This document shows positions 35,273-46,338 of a stretch of DNA of 64,000 bases, piece after piece (within the stretch, counting starts at the first letter, position 1; every line of letters begins with the position of its first letter). The position numbers were made by a program, and so were the translations under genes. The stretch spans positions 1,282,471 through 1,346,470 of the forward strand of contig BCJC01000005.1 in NCBI GenBank assembly GCA_001600175.1. Reading direction: 5' to 3'. The DNA is from Erythrobasidium yunnanense (lineage: Eukaryota; Basidiomycota; Cystobasidiomycetes; Erythrobasidiales; Erythrobasidiaceae). The notes under the pieces were generated by a model that was given only the letters and a program-made list of their open reading frames with translations, did not search any database and was not told the origin of the DNA.

Positions 35273-35898
35273 ATGTCACGCCGCAAGATAAATACGCCCG
35301 AGCTTCGGTTCATGGCACAACGAAGTCTCGCTGAGCTTGCAGCATATGAACAAGAGATGCAACGTTGAGCTGAAGCTCAGCTTCGAGAGGAAGACCGGTA
35401 TGTTGAATGCCCGACGAGCCACTAGGTGCGTATAGCTGATACGCTTTGTCATGCTTTCTGCCTGCAAACAACTATACCATGAAGACGCGCTGCTGAAGAA
35501 GCAAAAGAGTTGCAGCGACAAGCTCGAATGAGAGCATCGCCTGCAGCCGAGGGCTCCACTCAAAGTCGCGAACAGCAAAAACGCGAAAGGCAAAGGTACG
35601 TCAGCTATCCCAGATATCATTACAGACTCAGCTTGGACTGACTTTGCCCGGTGTCTCTTTCAGAGCAAATAAAAGGGCTCAGCGCAGAAGAGAGCAAGAG
35701 CAGGCAAGCCAGAATCCAGAGTACAGGACTTCAGATCAGCGAAGATACGACAGCAGGGAACAGTGTGCTGACGATCACCAATTCGACATGAGTGTGCAGG
35801 CCACCCAACGTTGGAAGAAGTGGAAAGGCCATAAGATAGAGGACTGCTTGATCCGCAGATGCTTGCGCTGCAAACAGTGGATACGAGTCGACGAATGA
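35273..35898 (+). CDS. Small CHCC-signature protein, array copy 3
   Basis: Four exons (35273-35324, 35376-35397, 35485-35595, 35664-35898) encode 139 residues. The N-terminal half is a charged helix (REEDRRAAEEAKELQRQARM). The conserved domain follows: QNPEYRTSDQRRY, then Cys-x3-His-x-F-D (CADDHQFDM), then RRCLRCKQWIRV at the end. An in-frame TGA near 35367 falls inside the 51-base first intron, whose removal gives a 22-base exon matching copy 2. The three copies share domain order but are well diverged, so the expansion is not recent. Function is unknown; a nucleic-acid or protein-binding zinc module is a guess. Confidence 0.65.
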
Positions 35899-36305
35899 GC
35901 AAGACGAGCTTGGCAGACCTTGCCTCTCCTCAATTTTGGAATTCAAAGCTCGCATCCCACTGAGTCTCGATATGCTCGTCTGTACCCTCTAGCATTCTTC
36001 TCCATGTTCTCTTGCCTATCATATCCTCACCGTCAAAGCTTCCTCCTCTTCCATCGATGACGTCGGTTGTTCCCCTTGTTCTCCCTGTCGCGTCACGTCA
36101 GCCGTTGTCAACGGTCGTCGTCAGGCCTTTGGGCAGATTTTTCTTTTCGTCACCCGCAGAAAAAGGCCAAGGCCAAGGGGAGGAGGATCGTCTAACCTCT
36201 GACGAACTTGTTTGACCTTCCCTCTGTTTCTTCCCTTCTCTTTCCTTCGTCTCTTTCCTTCTCTCCAAATCCTCTCCTTCCTGTCCAAACTCTACGAAGT
36301 CAAGA
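35899..36305. other. Intergenic
   Basis: These 407 bases include a 3' flank resembling that of small-gene copy 1 (compare 35985-36070 with 33255-33345) and a C/T-rich promoter stretch before the MARVEL gene. No gene is supported. Confidence 0.5.
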
Positions 36306-37183
36306 ATGGCCACGACTCATCACACCACGACTACAACAGCAGCACCAACAGCTGGCACGACCACAACGACTCACCCAGATGGCCGTGTTCACAGAGGAAA
36401 CAGGTTGATCAGAGCGTGAGTGCATCATCCCCATTGCTTGCATGGTCATCGTTCTAAGAAGCTGTACGTTAGCCTCATGCTGGCCACCCTCTTCGTGTTT
36501 GGCGTAATCGAATTGGGCCTCACCGCTCATTGGGTCAACTTTATCAACGATGACGAATCGCTATTCACTGGATCTGCTTCAAGAAGAATGAGATACGCTC
36601 TATCGTGTGCTATCATCACCACCATCGTCGCCCTGATCTACCTCATCATGACCCTCGTGTCCCGCATGTTTGGATCGTGAGTCATGCATCGGTTCCATGA
36701 AGGCTGCGAAAACAAGAAAGCTGATGTGTAACTTCATAGCGTACATCATCTAATCTTCTATGGCCTGAACTTCGTCTTCTGGATCATCGCCGCCGCCATT
36801 CTCGAGGACCTCTACGGCGATTTCAACGACAACAGAATCTGCTCGGCTGTCCTTGGGGATGGATACTGCAGAGAGGTGTGTCCTGTCTTCCTTCTCTCGA
36901 TCCCGAACGACGCTGACGTTTTGCTTGCGCTCATCAGCTCAAGGCCATCCGAGCCTTCGCATGGATCCTGACCTTCCTCTCGCTCATCTTCCTCATCGTC
37001 GACTTCCTCCTCAACAGACGAGAGAAACGAGCTGCTAGAGACGCTACGGGAACTACATTGATGACTCACAGACACGATGCCGCACCCGTCACCATCAAGC
37101 GAAGAGGTCTCTTTGGAAGCCGAAAGACCGCTACTTCAGGAACTACTACTGCTCCGGCAGGCACTACCACTACTGCCGTCTAA
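36306..37183 (+). CDS. MARVEL-domain four-helix membrane protein
   Basis: Four hydrophobic segments in exons 2-4 (36459-36676, 36740-36875, 36938-37183) match the MARVEL fold: LYVSLMLATLFVFGVIELGL, IITTIVALIYLIMTLV, IFYGLNFVFWIIAAAIL and IRAFAWILTFLSLIFLIVDF. A Cys pair lies in the last loop (NRICSAVLGDGYCRE). The tail is Thr-rich. Such fungal proteins sit in plasma membrane or vesicle domains. A Thr-rich first exon starting at 36306 (MATTHH) is the natural start, but its GTGAGT donor at 36416 leaves phase 2 while the acceptor at 36459 needs phase 0. That first junction is therefore unresolved. Confidence 0.75.
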
Positions 37184-37469
37184 AAGACGTAGTCGGCCCT
37201 ATTTGAGATGCACCTGGAGGACAGAAGTGACCGGAAGAAGGAATACATGCGGATCCTACAATCTACCTTAGTAATCACGAAAGTTATTTCACTATCTATT
37301 TAACGTTGTACACTACTCTTACGAAACGTAACCGAGAGTAATGAAACACCTTAGTTCTACATGCAAGGACCGGCGCGCATGATCTCGTTTAGACAGGAAA
37401 GCAGACTGCAATGAGGACCGAGGAGTCATTGCACAGAATATTCATAGCTGACAGCAATTTCACGCCCGG

Positions 37470-38492
37470 TCAATCATTGTCGGCCCACTCGATCTGCTTC
37501 CGGATCTCCTCTTCCTCTTCAGGAGTACTGGAAAGCGAAGGTAGGTCAGTTAGCGCTTCTGTATATCAGATAGGAGCAGTAATCTACAAGTCATTGACGA
37601 TCTTGAAGCGCTCGCGCATCTCTTGAGTCGTCTTCCCCTTCAGCATGTTGGCCGTTGTCTTGATGCCAATGTTCCTGTAGTAGAGGATCAGCGCCGGTCA
37701 TCTACAGGTAGTCTAATGTTAGAGAAAGAAGCTGAGCCAACAAGAAAGCCCGTTTTGGCGGTCTGCATCATGTCTGGCGGAAGATGGGCAGGAAGGGCGT
37801 GGGGGGAAGAACGGATGAATCAGACACAGGAAAGAGATGACTGACAGCAACAACCGGATGTCGAGATAGTTGGCGGCCATGAGTACCTTGAAGAGCAGTT
37901 CGTCCGATCCAAAGAGGATCCACTTTGAGTCCCATTCCGAGACTTCGAAATCCCGTAGGTTTTGTAGACGCATGTGAGCAGCTCCTGACCCTTCTGAATC
38001 TGCATATAGAACAGAGATATTATCAGTATGGGGCTTGATCGTAGTAAGATGCGCTAGGTTTGCAAGAGATCGGCTCACCTTCATATTCTTCTTTGTAGGG
38101 AGGCTCATAACGGTGATGCTCGCACCACTCTAGAATCTTCTTCATAACTTCGCTAGAGACGTTGGGCAGAGGGATAGGCTCGGATGAGTCGCCAATGTCT
38201 GATACGTTCGCGTGAGGTGGAGGTTGAACCGAAAGAGAGGAGCATCAGGCAGCAGCATAGCAAGATATATAGAACGTCGACTCACCTTCTACCATGCCCT
38301 CGATGAGGCGGCTTTGCCTGATCTACCAAAAGGCGATATCGAGCAGTATCAGCACGGCACCGATTTGGTTGTAAGCTGAGGACGCACACTCACCACCTCC
38401 CATTCGACCGTGAACTCCTCCTCGTCGGAAGTAAGAAGTTTGAGCTGGACATCCTGGCCGGACTGCTCGTCTGGCTCAGGGGAGTTGCCCAT
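37470..38492 (-). CDS. SKP1: SKP1, core subunit of SCF ubiquitin ligases
   Basis: Six exons (38394-38492, 38286-38322, 38079-38198, 37846-37999, 37588-37674, 37470-37527) encode 184 residues. The BTB-like N-terminal half has [18 protein letters not shown] and [19 protein letters not shown]. The C-terminal half has [31 protein letters not shown] and the ending [18 protein letters not shown], which are family hallmarks. SKP1 links cullin-1 to F-box proteins; at least five F-box-like genes lie in this window. The intron before [11 protein letters not shown] is 171 bases, long for this region. Confidence 0.93.
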
Positions 38493-38915
38493 GTTCTTCT
38501 GCGAGGGTGCCAGTAACGCCAGCGAGGGAACAAGGAGCGGGTAACGAAGAGTGTATGACTTCCATCAAGTGAGATGTTACAGTCAGAAAATCAGTCAACC
38601 GTGTCGGACAGTCGGACAGTCGGGCAGAAGTACAAGGGATTGCATGAAGCTTCAGATGCTGCAGGCTTTCTTCAGGCAGCGCAACGCTGGACGAGTCTGC
38701 TTCATGTTAGAAGCCTTAAGGCTACAAATCTCAGGAAGTGGGATCATGCAGCTCGCAAGTAAAGATAGGAGGAAGTGATGCGCTTGCAATAATTGCTCCA
38801 CGCTTTTGGAGAGTAGTAGTACACATATCAAGCCAATTCAAGAATCGCTGCAGGTTTGAAGGTCGACTAGCATTGCTGTTAAAGCCGTTCCTTGTACCAC
38901 CAGGTTGTAGTGTCT
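38493..38915. other. Intergenic
   Basis: No supported gene is seen in these 423 bases. Near 38597-38625 a short repeat of CGGACAGT occurs. Confidence 0.45.
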
Positions 38916-39128
38916 TCAGTCCTCATAGTAGGTAAACATAGATCCTATATTTCCAATGGTTAGATAGTCACTGAAGGGTTTCCCGGAGGATGTAAAGGTC
39001 GTCCCCGTAGCGTTGTCATCGGCAGTAAGCAGGTACTTGGTACTGTCTTTCAGCTGGTACATGAATTTGGCCTTACTTCCGTTGACCCTGGGACGTCCGA
39101 GGCGTCTACCAACGGTATAGGTAGGCAT
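38916..39128 (-). CDS. Small paired protein, 70 residues, unknown (pair member 1)
   Basis: A single-exon frame encodes 70 residues beginning MPTYTVGR. The start is fixed by its paralogue at 39955-40173, which has the same first seven residues; an open extension upstream to 39398 is not shared. Both are rich in Thr, Ser and Tyr, with a shared pattern of Y-x-L-x-S-x-K-Y-L then N-x-T-G, and end in acidic residues after Tyr (TYYED, DVYDE). No signal peptide or Cys is present. The look is of a small beta-rich protein; function is unknown. Confidence 0.5.
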   Translation of the reverse strand: MPTYTVGRRLGRPRVNGSKAKFMYQLKDSTKYLLTADDNATGTTFTSSGKPFSDYLTIGNIGSMFTYYED

Positions 39129-39954
39129 ACTTGTTGGGTTGGACAAGGGTCTGAGATGAAGGGACAGGTCGGGCTCTAGTGAGCTTGCGAAAGTGAGGAG
39201 TGGATGTGATGCTTTTCTGTTGGCTCCTTGTCGAGTGAAGTTTGCGGAAGAGAGAGGCGGTAGGAGCGAGAACTCTCGTATTTGAACCTTAGGAAAAGCC
39301 TGTTCCCTTTCTCCGCCCAGCTCCTGCTCACTTGTCGCTGCTGTAAGGGAGAAGCCTTTTGTCGAGCCTGCCTTTCTTCCTCTGGGAAAAATACCCACGA
39401 GCAGACGTCATCCTTTATCAAACTTGACCACCAAAGGATGACTTAGAAGGGGCCGATCATTCTTTGTCCAAGCTTCGAAAAGGTAGGTGGCTAGTAGCTT
39501 GATGAAAGGGTGCGTCAGCCATCTTGACCAGGTTGGCCCCAAAAACGATATGAGGCGGCTTGGGAAGTATTTGGGCTTCGGAGGCGATCTCGTTGACCTA
39601 GGATGGGCGATACACGCTTGCGAAGGAGCTTCGCTAGGTGGTCCGACAAAATGAATGCTTGATCAATCGTAGATATGGGTTTGAATGAGCCGGATCAGTG
39701 CGATGCTGACCATCCTGTTCAGCGACGCGACCATGTGCGGATCGATTTTTTACCTTTCATATAGGCATGACCCTATGTCAGATATCAGTTGCAGCCTCGA
39801 AGTCGCGCACAACTCAGTTGCAAGGCTTTGCGATATGGAGGAAAGGAGGTAGGGATGGGTGTATTTCATTCGATAGTCAACACGTCAGACAGCAAGACTA
39901 CCCCACTCAACGTTCTTCTGGAGAGACCTGCGGCTGAAAAGCGGGTGTTCTCGC
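39129..39954. other. Intergenic between paired genes
   Basis: These 826 bases between the two ~70-residue genes contain no other supported gene. Confidence 0.45.
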
Positions 39955-40173
39955 TCATTCGTCGTAAACGTCATAGTATTTCCATTCGCCGTATGGGGAT
40001 CCAGACACGTTCATCTTCTTGCTGACAGTACTTCTTCGTGTTGTATATCTGCTTCCAGTAAGGTTGGCATTGGAGATTATCAGATACTTAGCGCTCCCGT
40101 CCAGTTCATAAGTGTATCTGGGTCCAGTCCAATTGGTCTGGATAACACATCGGCCAACCGTGTAAGTAGGCAT
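39955..40173 (-). CDS. Small paired protein, 72 residues, unknown (pair member 2)
   Basis: A single-exon frame encodes 72 residues beginning MPTYTVGRCV. It is the paralogue of the gene at 38916-39128: shared are the N-terminal seven residues, SAKYLI against STKYLL, N-x-TG, and a Tyr/acidic C-terminus. Identity is otherwise low, so the pair is old, and conservation of a tiny frame argues that both are genes. No domain is recognised. Confidence 0.5.
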   Translation of the reverse strand: MPTYTVGRCVIQTNWTGPRYTYELDGSAKYLIISNANLTGSRYTTRRSTVSKKMNVSGSPYGEWKYYDVYDE

Positions 40174-41378
40174 CGTTGCTGTGAACTGTAGCTGAAGGCG
40201 GGGGACACAACGTCAGAAGACGCTAGGTAAGGCACCGCACCCTGGGGATTCGCTTACATTTGCTTATTGGCGTTAAGAGCTTTGCAAGATGCTGCTTCTG
40301 TGAGGAATGAAGCCAAGAGGGGAGCGGCCCAGACACCCAGCTTTGATGCTGGGGAAACCCTTGGATTTTGCCTACAAAGGCCGTAGCCTGATACCGCTGT
40401 CCTTTGAAGAAAGCCGCGCTCTCGCTCCGACGACCGCTTACCCCCGTCTGACAAATCCGCGCAAGGTCAGATAGCTGGCTCCCTCTGCGTAGTGGCTGCG
40501 CCGGCCAGCGACTATGCACCTAGCTTGCCTTCGGGACAATACGGAGGATGCACGCCCAGCAACGCAGCAGAGGTTCTTCTGTAAGCTATCTCTCCGTCAG
40601 AAACCCCTTTGGAGCAGTTGCAAGTGGGCAGTCCTTGCTTGAGCCAATCGTCTAGATGGGTCGCCAAGTTTCAAGGAGCACAGAAGCCATACTGCAAGCC
40701 ATAAAAGGCGATACAGATACCATGGATTCTCTGTCTCGACCCGGCGCTCGCTTGCATATCTTGTTGTGATAATAGCTGTGCCCTCGATCGACATTGTGTG
40801 ATTTCTAGGTAGCACGACAACGTGACAGTCGTTCGACAGAGACACCGTGTGTATGTGTATTGATGAAGTTGATGTACAAGCCGCTTGCAAGACCTCGTTC
40901 GAAGCCTGCCCGATTCTTCTCAAATCGTCCTTGACCATGAGGACGACGAGTATCCGGCTTTGCGAGAGCGCATAGATCCTTTATATTTGACTCTAGGTAT
41001 CGTATGCGCCCCTCCCGCTCTTCTTCGAGGGAGAAAGAGCGAGACTTTGATCTTCCCAAATCACCAGGACCATGCGCCGTGTTGAGTATAGATAGACGGG
41101 CAGGTCAGAATATTGGGCGTGCAGACTTGTGTCGCGGAGAGTCGAGTGTGTGGATGAAAGAAGCTGGATGCAGACTTGGAGAGATGAGGTGAAACAGAAT
41201 GGTCTATACAATCTACGAAAGCAGGGACAAGACAGCATTTGAAGGAAAGTGTAGCAGCAACGAGGATGTCTTCAGAGTATTGGCCTGCAGATATCAGCCT
41301 GCTCTATCTTGACGTCTTTTCATCGAGTGCGAGCAAAGACAACCTGAACTTCGACCAAAATCTGCAATCTCATACACG
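40174..41378. other. Long intergenic region
   Basis: I see no supported gene in these 1.2 kb on either strand; only short frames without domain features occur. Confidence 0.45.
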
Positions 41379-42492
41379 ATGCCGGCTGGATTACTGTCTT
41401 TGCCTGTAGAGGTGAATAGGCAGGCCTTGACTGAAGGTATATAGCTAATCTAGTGCCGCCCTGCTCGCACAGCTGCTGGAATCCATCCATCTTCTCTCTG
41501 GCTCCTCCGCCTTACCTTGCCTGAACAAAGCTACACATTCACACTTCAATTCTGCGTCTTCATTCTCTCCTCTGTATCGGGCAGACTACATCACTCGTCG
41601 ACTGGCGCTGTACAGCAATGTCTATATCCCGAAGGACGGTTCCGGTTCTTTGACCAAGAAGGTTGCAGCATTTCTGGAAGCAGCCTTGAAAATACCAGTG
41701 TGCGACTTGCAAGTGCTGGAGATTCTGGAGGATCGGTGTGCGAAGCCGTTGCAAGCAGCAGCAGATAGAGGCATGAAGGAGATGAAACATCTAGAAAACG
41801 TCTTCAGAGGCCGCGAAACCGAATACAGAGATACTCTGAACGGCTTCTTGGATGCGGCTAAACAGCTTCAAGACGACAGCTTCTCCGATCATCTCGCAAG
41901 AGATATGAAGCACGCCATCACGCTGCCTAAGCGCCTTTTCCGCTCTTTACCCTCGAACCCCAAAGCTTCGCACCAACACTTTGATGAATCTTCTCTACCC
42001 CTGTTGAAGCACATCTTGCAGACGCTGCACGCGGATCCAGACAGTTCGCACGGATATGCCTTAGCAAAAGCTGTACTTGCGAGACATTTCAAGCTCATTC
42101 GCCTCCTTCTGGAGTACGGAGCCAAACCAAGCGTCAAAGACAATCTTCCAGTCATGCTTGCTATCGGGCGGAACGATATAGAGATCGGGCGGATATTGAT
42201 AGAGCAGGATTATCACTCTCCAGAGGAGGACGAGCGGTCTACCAAGCACGACTCGACGGTAGAGCAAGAGAGTCCTAAGAAAGGAAGGAAGAGACTATCG
42301 TATCAGACATCTTCGCCAAGTGGGAGGAGTGGAAGCAGTTCAGGCAAGAGACGGCGGCTCGAAGATCGCATCAAAGTTACGTCGGGCATGCTTGAACAGG
42401 CTGTCAAGCAGGGTTACGTGCCTCTTATCGATTACTTCATGGAAAGAGGAGCTGTGCCGAACATGCGGACTCTGGCTATGCTGTCGCGTTAG
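41379..42492 (+). CDS. F-box-like protein with ankyrin-type repeats
   Basis: Two exons (41379-41411, 41473-42492) encode 350 residues. The first junction joins MPAGLLSLPVE to LLESIHLLSGS, an F-box-like start. The centre has helices (FLEAALKIPVCDLQVLEIL). Ankyrin-like units follow (ALAKAVLARHFKLIRLLLEYGA, LAIGRNDIEIGRILIEQ, and later VKQGYVPLIDYFMERGA), interrupted by a basic Ser-rich insert (KKGRKRLSYQTSSPSG, SSGKRRRLE). The ankyrin part would bind a partner, and the N-terminus may bind SKP1; both are inferred. The F-box match is weak. Confidence 0.65.
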
Positions 42493-42633
42493 GACGATCA
42501 GCATACTTATCGCAGCATGTATAATAGCAGTGGTAGAATGTAGATACAACAGCATACTATATGTATGGGCTAAAGATAGACATCAAAGCACGAACGCAAA
42601 CTCCTCATCAAGCTCACAGAGCGTTGGGAACCT

Positions 42634-44002
42634 TTACCAAGCCTGAGCGAGCGTTCCAAACGCCTGCAGCTCCTCCTCATCCGCCAAGATAGTGTTAAGG
42701 ACACTAGCCAGCCTGATACCCGCTTTCGCCAACAACTGTTCCAGCACTTTATCATCCACTATCTTTCCATGATATTCAGGTGTGTTGAGATCCACTGGCG
42801 CTGAGTAGTTGTAGGAACCAGTAGGAGGGAAGACGTGCGAACAGCAGAACTTATGGACGGGTTCAGCCCAATGAAGCGGACAGACTGTTCGTGAAAGCTC
42901 TGCTTGAAGCTCAGTGGAAAGAAGGAGAGAAGGATCGTCGTGCGCTGAAAGCGGTGAGAATACTGTTTGGTCTCGTTTTGTATGGGAAGGAGGCGCAGGG
43001 CAGGTAACCCATTCTTCCAGATCATTTCTCCACCAGTCTCGGATACCCTCCCAGACAATCCAGCGCACGTAGGGATCATAAATGCTGCCTGTAAGAGCGC
43101 TCTCAACTTGTCGAGAAGGAAGAGGACGAGTGTAATTATGAATCTCTCGGATCGACTTGGTCAGGAGAGCGGTGTCCCACAAGCCTGTACGCGAAATAAG
43201 CGTTGGTACTAAGTAGTTTGAGTTGTACGCACCGTGTAAGCTCATGTGTCGCCTTTCGAACAGGACAGCATCGCCATTGCCGCCTCGCTCTCTGCCTGTC
43301 AAGTGTAGAGGCTGATGGACGTCCCCGATCTGCGCAAGCAGAGCTTCAGCGAAGGACCTTGCAATTTACAAGTTTGAGACTTACATAGTGTACCAAGAAG
43401 CGTAGGTCAATATCACCCCTATCAAGAGCGACTCTGACGGTATAATTCTGGATAGCTAGACAGCAAACGTTTCAGCTAGGCTTCGGGAGGCGTGTAGGAG
43501 GTTGGCATACCACTCAAGACGTTAAAAGGCGTCTTGACACTTCCGCCTTCCCAGCCGCAGTTCTCAGGAGGGTGTTCAGGGTCCTCCGGCGTGACATAAT
43601 GCTATGGACTTCGCATCAGCCTAAATTGTCAAGCAACGTCGTTCGCACGCACCAGACGTCCACTCCAAGGCAGTTGATAGCGGACTCTGTCTGGCCAAGA
43701 CGCGACGGGCGCAAGATGACCGTGCGCCCATATCGGCAGGATGCTGTTGATGGCCTGCTTAGTAGACGGATGGAGATGGACTGGGACAGGATGATTCGTC
43801 AGCTAGAGGCCAGTCAGTAAGACCACAGTCGGTGTGCGCTTGCTCTCTGCGATAGTAGCCACTATCTGATGCCCTGAGGAACGCGTGTCAGACGCTGTCC
43901 GATAGTAATTATGACAGGTCGATACTCACCTGCTACTCCCCATGCTGCAACGTACTGTGCGCCAGATAGAACAGCCAGGAGTCCAGCGGGAATGAGCATC
44001 AT
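42634..44002 (-). CDS. Secreted S1/P1-type nuclease
   Basis: Seven exons (43930-44002, 43844-43873, 43653-43780, 43511-43601, 43385-43455, 43233-43329, 42634-43184) encode 346 residues. A signal peptide (MMLIPAGLLAVLSGAQYVAA) precedes the Trp that becomes the mature N-terminus and ligand. Zinc ligands are all visible: WGVAGH (Trp, His), ASWPDRVR (Asp), LHYV (His), FLVHYIGDVHQPLH (His, Asp, His) and SLHGLWDT (His, Asp). The last motif needs removal of a stop-free 48-base intron (43185-43232). Intron 2 uses a GC donor (GCAAGC at 43843 reading down). The family degrades single-stranded DNA and RNA and 3'-nucleotides outside the cell for nutrient scavenging. Confidence 0.9.
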
Positions 44003-44944
44003 TTGGCGTAACGAGAACGAAAGGGTGGTCCGGCAAAGAGAGCAGCTTGGTACCGAAAGTCGATGCCCTTTCTTTACGCCAACAAGCAGACCACAGCATC
44101 ATGACCAACGTCAACAATCCTTATCCTTGAGATCTCCCGAAACCTCGTTGTTCCGAACTCGAAACGTCAAGACTAGACATTTAATACGCGTTCGCCGGAC
44201 CTGAAACGCTAGTCGTGTACCGTTCAAGAGCAACCAGTCGTAACCGACAGCTATACCTCACTGTACTCGGAAGACAGGGTCAAAGCCAGCTCCGAGCCTC
44301 CGGTGACGCCCAAGCTGCATGGGAAGCGCCGTACCTGCTTCGCAGTCTTTCTTTGTCATCCTACTGTGCTTGTGCCCTATGTCACGAGCGTTAACGCTGG
44401 CTCATCTCCAGCAAATCACGAAGCTGACTACTGCTGGAGCTGCAACGAGACTCTGCAAACATACCGCTACCTCTCCCAAGCTGCACGGCCTAGTCCGATC
44501 TATACCTACGTCATCTCTGCCATGGTTACCTGATGTTCCAGGAGAGCGTGAGGTCGGTATCGTATAGCCGGCCTCACAAACAGGCTTGAGCACTTGAGGC
44601 TCATCCATCAGTCGAGGAAGACGTCAGATCTAGCTTCTATAGCAGATGTAGCAAGCTGGACTCCTGGAGACTGTGGCAGCCTGTGTTGTCGAGTATTTTC
44701 AGCCTTAAGAAAGAGCATTGCTGAGGGTGAATCGGTCTAATCGTGATCAATTCGTACACGATGATGCGTCTATGATATACATCTGAAGAGCTGAATTGTC
44801 CGTGATATCCAGACTATCCATGTCCATGCGATACTGACGAAGTCTATTGACATGATCTCGGTGGCTACATGGCTGTCTATGTACTGCAATTACTCTAGTC
44901 AGACAAGTCATGAACAAGATTGCGAATGCTAAACTTGCGCTTGC
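44003..44944. other. Intergenic
   Basis: These 942 bases between the nuclease start and the end of the first PAQR gene show no gene that I can support. Confidence 0.45.
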
Positions 44945-45949
44945 TTAGCAAACGTTCCTATGTCGAAAGCTAGCAGCTTCCCGAAGGGCGAGGTCTGGCT
45001 TGTAGGATCAGCTATGTTCGAGTGTCTCAGAGAAGATGATACCTACGGTGCATGTATATACCACCTAACACACACAAATGCATGATCTGGTGCGAACTGC
45101 CATAAATATCGAAAGTGCCAGGCTTCGCATAGCGTTCAGGAAAGCGGTGACCGTAAAGGAATGCGCCAAGCAGGTAGAAGGACAACCCAGAAGTGAGTAA
45201 AGGAAGGGCAAATGCCTGACTGCCTTTGATGAAGCCGTGTAGGGTGAAAGCGTGGCTGATGGGCACCACACCTGATAGAGCGAGGGATATGAATGTATAT
45301 GTACGTAGTTTGCGATATTGGGAAGAACTGTATCGCGGTGCTGTGACGAGTAGCATGGCGCCTGCTCCGAGGATCCCGACAAGAGTGGTATAAGTAAGCC
45401 AGACCCGTGGTTGGCATGTAAAGGCGTAATAGACGGAAGGCCAGTACGTCCCTAGGATCAAGATGATAATCCCGACGTAGTCGAACGAAAGGCAGACCTT
45501 TCGACAACATTCAGAATGCGAGGTGCTGACGTGAAAAATAACCGAGAGGGTAAGGCATGCGATTGCTGAACTGTAGAAGATGATAGACGGCCAGTCCAAG
45601 CGATGGTGCTGATGCATGATATCGATAACGCCAGCGTATCTACGAGCATCGAAAGCCAGAATAGAGCCGAAAGCGGATACGCAGACCGCGCCTAGGAGAT
45701 GAGAGAGTATATTGACTGTCTGGTTGTGCGGCTTGCTGAAGGCGGACAAAAAAGATTTCATCCAGGAAGCTGTAAGACGAGGATAGCCTGATCCAATCAT
45801 TTCAGAAAGGAGGACAGCGTCAGACTAGAAGTGGACAGCGGCGATGACGGCAGACGCTCACCACTCATAATTATACCATCATCGACCTGCCTCCAAGCAT
45901 CGAGCTCCTCATACCGCAGGTATTCCTCTCTGTTGGCAGCCAGCTTCAT
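44945..45949 (-). CDS. PAQR/Izh family membrane protein, copy 1
   Basis: Three exons (45862-45949, 45047-45787, 44945-44994) encode 292 residues. The N-terminus ELDAWRQVDDGIIMSGYPRLTASW and the NQTVNILSHLLGA segment are typical. Seven hydrophobic stretches follow. Catalytic-type residues are present: SVIFHVSTSH (Ser, His), FDYVGI (Asp) and SSHQIMHL (two His). The last exon, only 50 bases, yields MHHLALREA and is fixed by comparison with copy 2. Fungal Izh proteins influence zinc and sterol/sphingolipid balance and relate to adiponectin receptors. Confidence 0.9.
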
Positions 45950-46338
45950 ACTTTTCTTCTGTACCACGAGGATACGGGATCAAGCAGCGCTTCAAATGTA
46001 TCAGCCCATAAGGACCGCTACTCGCTGGACAGCTTATCCCGTGTGAAGCTTGTACCACAGCAAGGGCAAGCCAAATCTTCAGTGTTCATCCCGATCGGCT
46101 CTGGCCCGCTTGTATGGCGATGTCTACAAAGGTGACTATGGTCAGTGCCTAACACAATGTGGGAATGAGGTATGTATCACATACTTGGGGTTCTTGCTGG
46201 CTCTGGCGTATCGCTGCCGGTGCAAGAGTTTTGCTCGTCCTGCTACCTTTTCTTCAGGGCTCACGAAGATACGGCGCGACGCGCACAAGTGGACGCTCGC
46301 ACCGGCACACAGAAGCCTAATCTCTTCTAGGCTTCCTC
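45950..46338. other. Intergenic between PAQR copies
   Basis: These 389 bases hold no supported gene; they should contain the promoter of copy 2's downstream neighbour and untranslated ends. Confidence 0.45.

Noticed and set aside
34266-35375. In-frame TAA and TGA in small CHCC copies 2 and 3, suggesting pseudogenes
   Set aside because: Both stops fall inside short introns whose removal yields the same 22-base exon in both copies.
38916-39398. A 160-residue protein extending upstream of MPTYTVG
   Set aside because: The paralogue at 39955-40173 starts at the same MPTYTVG and does not share the extension.
43185-43329. Loss of a zinc-ligand Asp in the S1/P1 nuclease (LHGAYN in the open frame)
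   Set aside because: The open frame runs through a stop-free 48-base intron; splicing gives LHGLWDT with the Asp in place.
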